Origin: Colwellia sp. PAMC 21821
Lineage (GTDB): Bacteria; Pseudomonadota; Gammaproteobacteria; Enterobacterales; Alteromonadaceae
Assembly: GCF_002077175.1 (NCBI RefSeq)
Contig: NZ_CP014943.1
Span: forward strand, 1,426,001-1,490,000
DNA: 64,000 nucleotides
Reading direction: 5' to 3'
Position numbers and translations under genes: made by a program
Notes under the pieces: generated by a model
Told to the model about the DNA's origin: nothing
The model's database searches: none
The model's input: the letters and a program-made list of their open reading frames with translations, nothing else
Shown: positions 1-9,704 of the stretch, one piece after another
Position numbering within the stretch: position 1 is the first letter of the stretch
Layout: each line of letters opens with the position of its first letter

Positions 1-75
1 AATCAACGCGGTCAGCGTTGATATAATGGCTCGAAATGTTAAATAAGAAAAAACATTGAAAAATGAATAAAACTG

Positions 76-90
76 GGTGAGATACTCACC
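76..90 (-). terminator. Short hairpin downstream of murF
   Basis: A 6-bp perfect stem (GGTGAG/CTCACC with an ATA loop) lies just past the murF stop. On the minus strand it is followed by CAGTTTTATT, a weak T-rich tail. A second 8-bp inverted repeat (ATCAACGC/GCGTTGAT) sits at 2-22. The expected next dcw gene, mraY, is not inside the window, so this could be an attenuator or mere intergenic structure. Function is uncertain. Confidence 0.3.
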
Positions 91-104
91 TAACCAAAGT
101 AACA

Positions 105-1505
105 TTATGCCTGCTCCTGCATAGTCTGACTGTTATGCCATTGAATAATATCAGCCACTACGTATTCCATATGAGCACTGCGCGAACCTTTAACCAAAAT
201 AGTCACTTGCTGTTCTTCACCTTGAAGTAACTGCTGTAATCGTGACAATAATTTTTCTTTACTACTAAAATGTTGAGCCTGTGCCTCTTGTCCTTGATAA
301 AAGGCATCAGAGGCATGTTGACTTAATACGCCTAAGGTCAACAAATCGTCAATATGCTTATTTTTCGCATGTTCGCCAACTTCTTGGTGATAACGACGTG
401 CTTCTTCGCCTAACTCGCCCATATCGCCCAAAATAAGCACTCGACGACCTGAATAACTCGCCAATAAGTCTGATGCGGCATTGATTGATTCGACGTTAGC
501 GTTATAGGTATCGTCGATTAATTTAGTCTTGCTATCGAGTTGATGTAAATTCAATCGCCCTTTAACTTCAGCCATTTCAGCTAAACCCAAACGAATATCG
601 TCCAAACTAGCACCAAACTCTACTGCGATAGTCGCGGCAGCAACGGCATTGCAGACGTTGTGATGCCCTGGCACGGTCAGTGCAATTTCAACACTGCCCA
701 TAGGGGTCATTAATGTAAAATTTGCACAACCATTGCTATCTAAAACTTCTTGATGACTGTAAAAATCAGCGCTGTCTTTACATGAAAATCGCAGCACTTT
801 TTTATCTGTTAAGCGCCATTGCCATTTGTCAGCCCACTGAGTGTCTTGATTATAAATAGCAACGCCACCAGCGTTTAAGCCAGAAAAAATTTCACCTTTC
901 GCGCGTGCTACGCCACATAAGTCACCAAAACCTTCTAAGTGAGCTGCGGCGATATTATTAATAATGGCAACATCGGGCTTAACCAGTGCTGAGGTATAAG
1001 CGATTTCACCAATATGATTAGCACCTAATTCCACCACGGCAAAGTCATGCTGCTCTTCTAATCGTAATAGCGTCAGTGGCACACCAATATCGTTATTAAA
1101 GTTACCTTTGGTAGCGAGTACATTGCCTAAGCGATTTAAAATCGCCGCGACCATCTCTTTTACCGTGGTTTTACCACTGCTACCGGTAATCGCTACCGTT
1201 TTAGGCGCCACTTTGGCTTTTACATAAGCACCAATTTCGCCTAATGCCTTATGTGTATCTTCGACGACGATTTGCGCAATATTGAGGTTTTCTTGTGCTT
1301 TTTGGACAATAACCGCGCTACAACCCAGCTCACTGGCTTGCGTTAAGAATTTATGACCATCAAAATTTGGCCCTTGCAATGCTAAGAAAACATCACCAGC
1401 CTTTAAGGCACGACTATCGGTGCTTATCGCTTTTATGGTTGAGCTCTCACCTAACAGTTGGCCATTAATAGCTGTTGATAATTCAGTTAAGGTTAACGAG
1501 ATCAT
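105..1505 (-). CDS. murF: UDP-N-acetylmuramoyl-tripeptide--D-alanyl-D-alanine ligase MurF
   Basis: MurF adds D-Ala-D-Ala to UDP-MurNAc-tripeptide in the cytoplasm, completing the peptidoglycan pentapeptide. The 466-residue protein has the normal length. It shows the Mur ligase P-loop [13 protein letters not shown] near residues 106-118, the N-terminal substrate-binding module with [12 protein letters not shown], and the C-terminal DTYNANVES and [11 protein letters not shown] motifs typical of MurF. The ATG overlaps the TGA of the upstream murE by 4 bp, which fits translational coupling in the dcw operon. Nothing in it looks damaged. Identification rests on family motifs and on the gene order. 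Confidence 0.97.
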   Translation of the reverse strand: MISLTLTELSTAINGQLLGESSTIKAISTDSRALKAGDVFLALQGPNFDGHKFLTQASELGCSAVIVQKAQENLNIAQIVVEDTHKALGEIGAYVKAKVAPKTVAITGSSGKTTVKEMVAAILNRLGNVLATKGNFNNDIGVPLTLLRLEEQHDFAVVELGANHIGEIAYTSALVKPDVAIINNIAAAHLEGFGDLCGVARAKGEIFSGLNAGGVAIYNQDTQWADKWQWRLTDKKVLRFSCKDSADFYSHQEVLDSNGCANFTLMTPMGSVEIALTVPGHHNVCNAVAAATIAVEFGASLDDIRLGLAEMAEVKGRLNLHQLDSKTKLIDDTYNANVESINAASDLLASYSGRRVLILGDMGELGEEARRYHQEVGEHAKNKHIDDLLTLGVLSQHASDAFYQGQEAQAQHFSSKEKLLSRLQQLLQGEEQQVTILVKGSRSAHMEYVVADIIQWHNSQTMQEQA

Positions 1506-3120
1506 GCCGTTACCTCTTTTTCTGCAGAATAAAATGCTTTGACTACTGCGCGTTCATCATAATGACGCTTTTCATTGCCAAAAATAATGTAGTCTTCGTG
1601 GCCTTTTCCGGCACAAAGCACGACATCATCGGCAGCTGCTTGTGTTAATGCTGATAAAATGGCGGTTTCTCTATCTAATATTTTTTCAAAATTTGTTGTT
1701 TTTCCTAAGCCTGCAATAATATCTGCGGCTATGGCTTCCGGGTCTTCGCTGCGAGGATTGTCGTTGGTAACGATCAGACGATCCGCTTTACTTTCAGCCA
1801 CTTTCGCCATTAATGCTCGCTTACCAACATCTCTGTCGCCACCGCAGCCAAATACTAGCCATAATTTGCCATGGCAATGCAATCGGCAAGCATCTAATGC
1901 GCTAGCCAATGCATCGGGGTATGGGCGTAATCAACTACAGCCGTAGGTTTACCTGCTGACGAAAATGCTTCCATCCGACCAATAATGGGCACAAGTTGCG
2001 TGATCGCTTTGGCAATGGTAGTTAGTGGTATGTTCTCGACCATTAACACGGCAATAGCAGCTAAGAGGTTTTCAACATTAAAGTCACCTAACAACTGGCT
2101 GTGAATTTCACATTCGCCTTGCTCGGTAACCAGTTGGAAGCTAACCCCGTTAGCATGATGCTGAACATTCAACGCTTGCGCAAAACGGGCATAATCTACA
2201 ATGTGTTTATCTCGACCATAAACCACAACCCCTTGTGCTTTTGGCCAATTTTCTAGCCAACTTTGCGCTTGTTTATCATCGCCGTTAATAACCGCCACTT
2301 GTTTATTAGTACCAGTGAATATTTCTTGCTTCGCTGCGGCATACGCCGACATAGTTTGGTGATAATCTAGATGATCGCGGCTTAAATTTGTAAACACAGC
2401 AGTATTAAATAATGTCGCACTGACGCGTTTTTGTGCCAAGGCGTGTGATGACACTTCCATGGCAACATCGGTAATATTTTGTTCGCTAAATAGCGCCAAA
2501 AGCTGATGCAATTCTGTTGCGCCTGGCGTGGTATTTTCAATCGTTTGCAGATGCGCAAGTTTGCCTGCGCCATTGGTGCCAATAACGGCACAATTTTTCT
2601 GACAATAATCGAGTAAATTGGCAATAATTTGGCTTGTGCTGGTTTTACCATTGGTGCCGGTAATGCCAATAATATTTAACGATTTTTGTGGTTCACCATA
2701 AAACGCTTTTGCAACATCAAATAAATTATTGTTCAACTGAAAGTAAGACAACACGGGAACTTGTGAGCCTGGCACCTGTTCAAACCATGTCAATTGTCCA
2801 TGTGCTGATTGTTCAGTGGTTTCTTGCAATATCATGGCGCAGTTTGCCGATATTGCTTGTTGAACATATTCACGACCGTCACGTAAACTTCCGATAACCG
2901 CACAGAATACATCACCGGCATTTAAGGCGCGCGTATCGTTCACTAAGTTAGCTTTAGCAACTGGTTGCTGATTATCTTGCGCTGTTAACTGTACTTTAAA
3001 GCGTGCTTTGAGTAGCCCAATGTTACTCGATGAAAGCGTAATTTCACCAACGCTTAAAACCGCTGCAATAGCGGCATAATTTTTAGGTGCATTAGAAACG
3101 TCTAAAGCGTGATCAAACAT
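1502..3120 (-). pseudogene. murE: UDP-MurNAc-L-Ala-D-Glu:meso-diaminopimelate ligase MurE, interrupted by a one-base frameshift
   Basis: MurE adds meso-diaminopimelate to UDP-MurNAc-dipeptide. The reading frame is split. The N-terminal and central part (3120 to about 1919) has the P-loop GITGTNGKTSTSQ and runs to VVDYAHTP, where it goes out of frame and stops at 1894. The C-terminal part (to 1502) carries FGCGGDRD, the DNPR motif that selects diaminopimelate, and AGKGHEDY. The two parts join exactly as HTP-DALASAL if one base is added in the G4 run at 1916-1919 (C4 on the coding strand). The gene is essential and otherwise well conserved, so a sequencing or assembly error is more likely than true loss. 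Start: the ATG at 3118-3120 is preceded by AAGGAG and overlaps the ftsI end by 8 bp; longer starts are less likely. Confidence 0.9.
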
Positions 3121-4876
3121 GGTCACGCTCCTTGGGTAAAATCTCAACTTTTTGCTCTGCTTTTACAGAGGTCATCCTTGTATTCGCATCAGGCGGGACA
3201 TTGAGCAGCCGCAGCGTGCCCTTCATAATTCGCGAAAAAACGGGCGCAGCAACTTCCCCCCCATGATATAAATCACCACCGGGATCATCGATCACCACCA
3301 CGACTGCAATTTCGGGATCAGAAATAGGTGCTACACCGGCAAACAAACCAACATAGTCATTACCATAACCACCGGCAAACGCTTTAATCGCTGTACCACT
3401 TTTGCCACCAACACGATAACCATCGACTTTCGCAACGGTGTAATGCTCGTTAACCACATTTTCCAACATCTCTACAACATTTTGACTGTTTTCGGCAGAG
3501 AAAATACGTTCATGCTTTTGTTTTGCTAGCATGTCAGCGTCTTGTTTTAAAATAGTTAAAGGTATTTTAGTACCACCATTTCCTAAGGTTGTATAAAAAC
3601 GCGCTAGCTGAATTGGCGTAATTGCCACACCGTGGCCCCAAGATAATGTGGCTAATTCAAATTTTGACCAACGTGCTCTATCGTGCATCATGCCAGAACT
3701 TTCACCCACTAAACCTGTTCCGGTTTCTTCAGAAAATCCGGCGTCAAAAAACTTATCAATTAAGTAATCTTTTGGTACCGACAGGGCCAATTTAGTTGTG
3801 CCCATATTTGACGAGTGTACGAGTAGTTCAGATAAAGTAATTTTGCCGAGATAACGCGGATCAGAAACACGACTTCCCCCTAAACGCATCCAGCCTGGAT
3901 AAGTATCAATAATACTGTCTTTTTTAACACTGCCAAATTCCAAAGCGGTTAACACCGTCAATGGTTTCACACTTGAACCTGGCTCATAGATATCGGTAAT
4001 CGCACGATTACGAAAACGATGAATAGCAACACCAGCACGATTATTGGGGTTATATGAAGGACTGTTAACCAAGGCTAATATTTCACCCGTGTTCACATTG
4101 GTTACCACAGCTGAGCCTGATGTAGCTTTAAACGCCTTAACTGCGCCCTTTAGCTCTCGATATGCCAATGCTTGTATGCGCTGATCGATACTCAAGGTAA
4201 TTTCTTTTGGCTGTGTAGAGGCTTTAACCGATAAAATTTCTATTTTACGGCCTTTAGCATCTTTACGATATTTTTTCTCGCCATCTTCACCGGTGAGTAG
4301 TTGATCGTAAACCCGTTCAACGCCTTCTATGCCTTTATCGTCGACATTGGTAAAACCGACAATATGCGCACTTATTTCGCCCGCAGGGTAAAAGCGTTTA
4401 GATTCTTTACGTAAATAAATACCGGGTATTTTTAACTCTTGAATGTAACCAGCCATGGCGGGAGCAACTTTACGTTCAATATAGACAAAACGTTTAGTAG
4501 GGTTTTTAGTGACTCGAACTTTTAATTTATTAACATCTTGGCCCAGAACATCAGCCAACGCTTGCCAATGTTTTGTCATAGACAGCGCATTAGTATCAAA
4601 AATTATTTTAGGATCAGCCCACACCGTTTCTACTGGCACACTAATCGCTAACTCGTGACCATTACGATCAACAATAGAGCCACGTTGCACGGTTTTTGTA
4701 TTGGTACGCAATGAACGGTTATCGCCTTGCTTTTTTAGCATGTCAGGTTCAAACACCTGAATATAGGCCGTGCGTGCCATCAAGCCAGCATAAATAAGCA
4801 AAACAGCGCCTAACACAACGTAAAAACGCCATGCTACCGTGTTTGGATTATATTGTGCTGGTTTTTTCATTGCCAT
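3113..4876 (-). CDS. ftsI: Peptidoglycan D,D-transpeptidase FtsI (PBP3)
   Basis: FtsI is the septal class B penicillin-binding protein that cross-links peptidoglycan at the division site. The 587-residue product has a short cytoplasmic tail, one membrane segment near residues 16-36, a PBP dimerisation domain, and a C-terminal transpeptidase domain. The active-site motifs are all present: SSVK at 301-304 (SxxK, catalytic Ser301), SSN at 355-357, and KSG at 492-494. It sits between ftsL (15-bp gap) and murE (8-bp overlap) in the standard dcw order. A second ATG two codons in (4870) is an alternative start; neither has a strong Shine-Dalgarno sequence. Confidence 0.97.
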   Translation of the reverse strand: MAMKKPAQYNPNTVAWRFYVVLGAVLLIYAGLMARTAYIQVFEPDMLKKQGDNRSLRTNTKTVQRGSIVDRNGHELAISVPVETVWADPKIIFDTNALSMTKHWQALADVLGQDVNKLKVRVTKNPTKRFVYIERKVAPAMAGYIQELKIPGIYLRKESKRFYPAGEISAHIVGFTNVDDKGIEGVERVYDQLLTGEDGEKKYRKDAKGRKIEILSVKASTQPKEITLSIDQRIQALAYRELKGAVKAFKATSGSAVVTNVNTGEILALVNSPSYNPNNRAGVAIHRFRNRAITDIYEPGSSVKPLTVLTALEFGSVKKDSIIDTYPGWMRLGGSRVSDPRYLGKITLSELLVHSSNMGTTKLALSVPKDYLIDKFFDAGFSEETGTGLVGESSGMMHDRARWSKFELATLSWGHGVAITPIQLARFYTTLGNGGTKIPLTILKQDADMLAKQKHERIFSAENSQNVVEMLENVVNEHYTVAKVDGYRVGGKSGTAIKAFAGGYGNDYVGLFAGVAPISDPEIAVVVVIDDPGGDLYHGGEVAAPVFSRIMKGTLRLLNVPPDANTRMTSVKAEQKVEILPKERDHV

Positions 4877-4891
4877 ACCCGTGGTAATAAA

Positions 4892-5206
4892 TCATAGTAA
4901 TTTAATAATAATTTCCGAGCTTGCATCTGGCCTGGTCATATTCAATTGCTTTTCTGCACTGCTTTCAATGGCACTATGCTCAGCTAAACTGTTTTGCTCT
5001 AATAACAAATTTCGCCATTCATTTTCTAATGCGTCTCGCTCAGTTAATAGCACTTCAATTTTACTGGTGGTTTGACGATTCAAATGGGTAAAATAAATCA
5101 CTGAAAACGCTGATATCAATACCAATAACAAAATGCCATAAATAACTAAGTGGCGCTTAATGTCATGCCAAATATCGAGAGTTAACACAACTTTTGGGGT
5201 TGCCAT
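4892..5206 (-). CDS. ftsL: Cell division protein FtsL
   Basis: A 104-residue bitopic inner-membrane protein. It has a cytoplasmic N-terminus, one hydrophobic segment at about residues 22-41, and a periplasmic heptad-rich region (about 45-80) able to form the coiled coil with FtsB in the FtsQLB divisome complex. Sequence conservation in FtsL is low, so the call rests on size, topology, the coiled coil, and its place between rsmH (15-bp gap) and ftsI. Confidence 0.92.
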   Translation of the reverse strand: MATPKVVLTLDIWHDIKRHLVIYGILLLVLISAFSVIYFTHLNRQTTSKIEVLLTERDALENEWRNLLLEQNSLAEHSAIESSAEKQLNMTRPDASSEIIIKLL

Positions 5207-5221
5207 ACTAACGCACCATTT

Positions 5222-6163
5222 TTAGCGCGCTAGCCTCTGTGCAACCCTTAATACTGAGCTGCGAGAGCGCACGTTTTCTTCCACTTCATCTTTACTTGGT
5301 TTTAATTTGCGGCCAATTAAGCTCAAGTTTTTACCTTTATTTAATTCTTCTTCGCTGATTGGCATACCTCTTGGCACTTTTTTGCCTTGAGAATGCTTTT
5401 TCATAAACTGTTTTACTAATCTGTCTTCAAGCGAATGAAAACTTATAACCACCAAACGACCATCGGTCGCGAGTACTGACAAAGATGCCGCCAATACTTT
5501 CTCAATTTGTTCTAACTCGCTATTGATGTACATGCGAATTGCTTGAAAACTGCGTGTTGCCGGGTGCTTTTTAATTTCTCTTTGTGGTGCTGTTTTCTTG
5601 ATTAATTGCGCTAATTGGCCCGTGCGAGTCAGTGGTGTTACTTCACGTTCATCCACGATAGCGTTAGCAATGCGCCAAGCATGTTTTTCTTCACCAAAAG
5701 TACGTAGCACCCAAGTAATATCTTCAACATCTGCAACTGCTATCCATTCAGCAGCGGTTTGGCCACGTGTGGTATCCATACGCATATCAAGCGGGCCGTC
5801 TTTCATAAAACTAAAACCGCGCTCTGCTTCATCAAGCTGCGGAGATGACACACCAAGATCTAATAAAATACCGTCTATTTTTTCAGTCAAACCATGCTTT
5901 TCGACAATCATCTGTAAATCAGCAAAGCCATGATGTTCGATAATAAAACGTTGATCATCAGCATATTTTTCAGCCGCTGCTATCGCCGTTAAATCTCTGT
6001 CTATCGCTATCAAGCGTCCGTCTGGACCTAAGTTTTCAAGAATGAGTCCTGAATGACCGCCACGACCAAAAGTACAGTCGATATAAATACCTGCTGGTTT
6101 AATTGCGAGCCCTGTAATCGATTCGGCAAGCAGAACTGAAATATGTGCATTATCGTGTTGCAT
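5222..6163 (-). CDS. rsmH: 16S rRNA (cytosine(1402)-N(4))-methyltransferase RsmH
   Basis: RsmH (formerly MraW) methylates N4 of C1402 in 16S rRNA, at the ribosomal P site. The protein is 313 residues, the family norm. It begins HISVLLAES and has the SAM-binding glycine-rich stretch [10 protein letters not shown] near residues 29-38. It also has [12 protein letters not shown], the RGFSF segment, and [10 protein letters not shown] near the C-terminus, all RsmH signatures. It lies between mraZ (50-bp gap) and ftsL in the conserved dcw order. Confidence 0.97.
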   Translation of the reverse strand: MQHDNAHISVLLAESITGLAIKPAGIYIDCTFGRGGHSGLILENLGPDGRLIAIDRDLTAIAAAEKYADDQRFIIEHHGFADLQMIVEKHGLTEKIDGILLDLGVSSPQLDEAERGFSFMKDGPLDMRMDTTRGQTAAEWIAVADVEDITWVLRTFGEEKHAWRIANAIVDEREVTPLTRTGQLAQLIKKTAPQREIKKHPATRSFQAIRMYINSELEQIEKVLAASLSVLATDGRLVVISFHSLEDRLVKQFMKKHSQGKKVPRGMPISEEELNKGKNLSLIGRKLKPSKDEVEENVRSRSSVLRVAQRLAR

Positions 6164-6213
6164 TATGTATTTATAAACGCCATCTAGTTATCATCATTTT
6201 ATTCAACGATTTA

Positions 6214-6672
6214 TCATAAAGATAAATCAAGTAAACGGTCTGTAAGCTCAATTTCACCTGACTGAATTTTTGCAATGCCTTGTTGCATCTGTGCCTGCCA
6301 AGCGCTTTCACTCCAAATTTCAAACTTTTTCAACTGACCGACCAACATTAAACTTTTTTCCAAGCCTGCATGTTGTCGCAGGGGGCCATTAATTAATAAA
6401 CGACCACTTTTATCTATTTCGCAATCTGAGGCATTACCTAAGATCACTTGTTGTAATAATCGCTCTTGTGGGTTCATACTCGACAATCCACAAAGCTTTA
6501 ATTCTATTTCTTCCCATTCGGGTAGTGGGTATAACAATAGGCAGGGATGCTGTATATCTACGGTACAGACCATTTTTCCTTGGCAATCAGCAAACAGCTC
6601 CTCGCGATACCTTGTAGGCATCGTAATTCTGTTTTTGCTGTCGAGCGTAATAGCGCTAGTGCCTCTAAACAT
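6214..6672 (-). CDS. mraZ: Transcriptional regulator MraZ
   Basis: MraZ is a ring-forming DNA-binding protein with two SpoVT/AbrB-type repeats. In E. coli it represses its own dcw promoter. The 152-residue product shows the N-terminal repeat (ITLDSKNRITMPTRYRE, about 8-24) and a second repeat (CEIDKSGRLLINGPLRQHAG, about 84-103). It is the first gene of the dcw operon. A phased array of MraZ-type boxes lies 22-56 bp upstream of its ATG, which supports autoregulation. Confidence 0.97.
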   Translation of the reverse strand: MFRGTSAITLDSKNRITMPTRYREELFADCQGKMVCTVDIQHPCLLLYPLPEWEEIELKLCGLSSMNPQERLLQQVILGNASDCEIDKSGRLLINGPLRQHAGLEKSLMLVGQLKKFEIWSESAWQAQMQQGIAKIQSGEIELTDRLLDLSL

Positions 6673-6693
6673 AATTCACTTTATTATTTTGGG

Positions 6694-6728
6694 ATCACCT
6701 ATGATCCACTAATTCCCACTTTTCCCCA
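6694..6728 (-). promoter_or_regulatory. MraZ operator: four boxes at exact 10-bp spacing
   Basis: Read on the minus strand the sites are TGGGG (6724-6728), TGGGA (6714-6718), TGGAT (6704-6708) and a degenerate GTGAT (6694-6698), separated each time by 5 bp. The known MraZ target is repeated TGGGN with 5-bp spacers. The array lies between the predicted promoter and the mraZ start codon. Confidence 0.8.
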
Positions 6729-6737
6729 CACTTATAC

Positions 6738-6767
6738 AGTTTAGTGAGTAAAGCAAACTTATGTCAA
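6738..6767 (-). promoter_or_regulatory. Predicted sigma-70 promoter of the dcw operon
   Basis: On the minus strand a perfect -35 TTGACA (6762-6767) is followed after 18 bp by TAAACT (6738-6743), a 4/6 match to the -10 consensus. The inferred start of transcription falls just before the MraZ box array, which is the arrangement expected for MraZ repression. Confidence 0.55.
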
Positions 6768-6945
6768 GCAAAGTTTTCGTTAATTGATTACGCTGAGTGC
6801 CAATAAAATAAAGGCTTTGGGGGAAGTGAATGAAATTGTGGGCTTTTGTGGATCTGATACCCAATTAAGGCTGAACAATTAATTATTTTTAGCTAAAAAA
6901 GTGATTTTAGTGTCACAAATGGGCGACAGCAACAGTAGAATCAGC

Positions 6946-8055
6946 TTATAAATGGGCATGAGTAGTAGCAAATAAGTTAAAGTGTTCACCCTTTAATTTA
7001 ATCGCTAACTTATCACCTAACGTATAAATCTCTTGGCTATAAAAACTTAATTGTGAAAAGGCCAATGCCGTATTTTGTTCAATACTGCTGAGTAAATAAT
7101 GATAGCCTTGCTCAGTTACGCTTATATGTTCAACAAGTACATTATTCGCCTGATGCTGACATAACTCGATATTATGTGGCTTAACTAATAATTGATAATT
7201 GAGTGACCTGTTATCGCTTTCGTCTGTTAGGGTATTAACAATAGCACTACGCGCCAATTGCCCGACTAAACTCGTTATTTTCGCGTCACTCTCTTGCGTC
7301 AGTAATGCGACCGGCAACCAACTACCCAATTGTAAAAAGTCAGCCACTTGCCAACTTTTTGGCTGTTGACAAACATTAGCAGGAGAGCCCATTTGTAGCA
7401 CCTTGCCTTGGTGCATAACGGCAATTTTGTCTGCAAAAGTAAAAACTTCATCTTTATTATGGGTAACAAAAATAGCGGTCATACCTAAACGCTTTAATAA
7501 CTGTCTAATTTCAATCATTAACTCGTTACGTAGTCTGGCATCAATATTTGAGAACGGCTCGTCGAGTAATAATAAGCTAGGCTGTGGCGCTAACGCTCGT
7601 GCAATAGCGACTCGTTGTTGCTGCCCACCGGATAGTTGATGCGGATAGCGTTGCCCAAATTCAGATAACTCAAGTAATGTCAGTAATTCTTCACAGCGTT
7701 TACCTTGCTCAGCTTTGGATAGTTTTTTCAGCCCAAAACAGATATTTTCATTCACACTAAGGTGTGGGAACAACGCATAGTCTTGAAATATCATACCAAT
7801 ATTACGTTCTTCAGCCGGTAACATGTCTGTAGTGCTTATTTTTATTTGCTGATTGTCGTTCGTGTTAATTTCAATGGTACCTGCACTTTGTGCAATAAAG
7901 CCTGCTAAGGTATTTAGCAAAGTGGTTTTTCCGCAACCGCTTGGCCCAACAAGCCCTAATATTTCACCTTTTGAAAGTGTTAAATCTACGTGCGATAAAA
8001 TAACTTTTGATTGTAATTCAACCGCTAAATTTTCAATATTGATAAGTGGCTTCAC
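6946..8055 (-). CDS. fbpC: Iron(III) ABC transporter ATP-binding protein (FbpC/FutC type)
   Basis: This is the cytoplasmic ATPase of a ferric-iron importer. The 369 residues include Walker A GPSGCGKTT (37-45), the Q-loop IFQDYALFPHLSV, the ABC signature LSGGQQQRVAIARAL, Walker B LLLLDEPFSNID, the H-loop VTHNKDE, and a C-terminal TOBE-like region. The start codon is GTG (8053-8055), sharing one base with the TAG stop of the permease gene, so translation is probably coupled. It is the last gene of the operon binding protein - permease - ATPase. Spermidine/putrescine or sulfate importers have similar ATPases; the partner genes point to iron. Confidence 0.9.
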   Translation of the reverse strand: MKPLINIENLAVELQSKVILSHVDLTLSKGEILGLVGPSGCGKTTLLNTLAGFIAQSAGTIEINTNDNQQIKISTTDMLPAEERNIGMIFQDYALFPHLSVNENICFGLKKLSKAEQGKRCEELLTLLELSEFGQRYPHQLSGGQQQRVAIARALAPQPSLLLLDEPFSNIDARLRNELMIEIRQLLKRLGMTAIFVTHNKDEVFTFADKIAVMHQGKVLQMGSPANVCQQPKSWQVADFLQLGSWLPVALLTQESDAKITSLVGQLARSAIVNTLTDESDNRSLNYQLLVKPHNIELCQHQANNVLVEHISVTEQGYHYLLSSIEQNTALAFSQLSFYSQEIYTLGDKLAIKLKGEHFNLFATTHAHL

Positions 8056-9680
8056 TAGCTGTCCTTCTGGCGGTTAAGAAAAATAATAGGCAGTAAGCCA
8101 AACAAGACAATTAAGATAGCGCCTAATGCACCCTGCTCTAAACGCTCATCAGAAATAAGCTGGTATATCTGCGTACTTAGGGTTTCAAAGTTAAACGGGC
8201 GTAATAACAATACCGCGGGTAACTCTTTCATTGCTTCAACAAAAACTAACAACCACGCGACCAAAATAGAGGACTTTAATAGCGGTAAATGTACCCTGAA
8301 AATAGCCGGTAAGGTTTTGACTCCTAAACTGGATGGCGCTAGATCAAGTGATTTGGGTATTTGGCTGATACCGGCGTTAATAGTGCCATTAGCAATGGCT
8401 GAAAATCGAACCACAAAAGCAAAGATAATAGCGAAGACCGTTCCCGATAAAATTAACCCTGGCGCTTTAAAGTCAAACGCCTTGGCAACATCGTTAATAA
8501 TATGATCTAAAGGACCTAATGTGGCTAACATCGCCATGGCAAGTACAGTACCCGGAATGGCATAACCAAAACCAGAAATTTGCACAGGCAACATTCGTCC
8601 GCGACTTTGATGTAAACGTTGAAATAAAGCCAGCATCAATGCAATTAACGTCGCTATTGTAGCGCTGTAAGTTGCAATTTCAATACTGTTTTTTCCGGTC
8701 GCAATTAAGGCGACAAGTTGATTATAGTCGGCATAGTCAATCGCCATTGCGAGCAATAGGAGCACCGGCAATAAAAAGCCAGCAAAGACTAAAAACCAAC
8801 AAAAGATACTGGCCACTATTTGCTGTACAACACTAAGCTGCTTACGCTGGTGTTGGGTATTGGGTCGGCTCGATTGATGCAGTTGCCCTGCTCTAGCGCG
8901 TTGCTCGGCGACAACAATAAATAAAATAAAAAGCATGAGAACACTGGCGAGTGCATTGGCGGCGGCAAAGTCACTGTAGCCTAACCAAGTATCATAAATA
9001 GCGGTAGTTAAGGTATTAACAGCAAAATATTGTACGGTAGCAAAGTCGGCTAATGTTTCCATGGTCACTAGCGCTAATGACACAGCAATAGCTGGACGTG
9101 CTAAGGGTAGTGCAACCTGATAAAAACTTTGTCGTTCGGTGCAACCTAATAAGCGACTGGCGCGAAGTAAATTACGGTCTTGTTGCTCAAAAGCGGTGCG
9201 TGTCAGCATATAGACATAAGGGAACATCACCAGGGAAATGACAATGGCCGCCCCGCCTAAGGTTCTCATATCAAAGAAGTAATAATCATTGGGTGATTGC
9301 CAGTTAAACCAAGTGCGTAATAACCGTTGCACAGGGCCGGCATAATCAAATAAATCGGTATATAAATATGCAACTAAATAGGCAGGCATTGCCAGAGGCA
9401 ACATCAGCAACCATCTTAACTGCTTGCCCATCAGGATATTGGTTTGGCTAATAAGTGCGGCGGCGGGTACACCAAAGCAAAATGAAAGTAATGCCACCCA
9501 AAAGCCAAGTACTAAGGTATTGCGAATATATTCAGGTAATACCGTGGCCCATAAGTGAGCAAAGAGATCGCTAGAGGCACTGATGCTACCGAATAACATC
9601 ACCACAATTGGCGACATTAATGCGAAGGCAAAAAACCAGCTGAAAAACTTCCAGCTGGTACTTTTATTTCCGATGTTCAC
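8055..9680 (-). CDS. fbpB: Iron(III) ABC transporter permease (FbpB type)
   Basis: A 541-residue inner-membrane permease made of two fused binding-protein-dependent transport modules, about 12 membrane segments in all. Each half carries an EAA-like cytoplasmic loop: near LLRASRLLGCTERQSFYQVALPLARPA in the first half, and near SLDLAPSSLGVKTLPAIFRVHLPLLK in the second. This fused architecture is typical of FbpB/FutB ferric-iron permeases. It begins 24 bp after the binding-protein gene and ends overlapping fbpC by one base. Confidence 0.9.
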   Translation of the reverse strand: MNIGNKSTSWKFFSWFFAFALMSPIVVMLFGSISASSDLFAHLWATVLPEYIRNTLVLGFWVALLSFCFGVPAAALISQTNILMGKQLRWLLMLPLAMPAYLVAYLYTDLFDYAGPVQRLLRTWFNWQSPNDYYFFDMRTLGGAAIVISLVMFPYVYMLTRTAFEQQDRNLLRASRLLGCTERQSFYQVALPLARPAIAVSLALVTMETLADFATVQYFAVNTLTTAIYDTWLGYSDFAAANALASVLMLFILFIVVAEQRARAGQLHQSSRPNTQHQRKQLSVVQQIVASIFCWFLVFAGFLLPVLLLLAMAIDYADYNQLVALIATGKNSIEIATYSATIATLIALMLALFQRLHQSRGRMLPVQISGFGYAIPGTVLAMAMLATLGPLDHIINDVAKAFDFKAPGLILSGTVFAIIFAFVVRFSAIANGTINAGISQIPKSLDLAPSSLGVKTLPAIFRVHLPLLKSSILVAWLLVFVEAMKELPAVLLLRPFNFETLSTQIYQLISDERLEQGALGAILIVLFGLLPIIFLNRQKDS

Positions 9681-9704
9681 TAAGTAAAATCTTAATTGAA
9701 AGCT

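Noticed and set aside
1910..1925. Programmed -1 ribosomal frameshift in murE
   Set aside because: The sequence around the shift (CAT ACC CCG ATG) is not a classical slippery heptamer and no strong downstream structure is evident. A homopolymer error is simpler.
1659..1946. Plus-strand ORF opposite murE
   Set aside because: It lies antisense to conserved MurE coding sequence and has no recognisable motif; a shadow frame.
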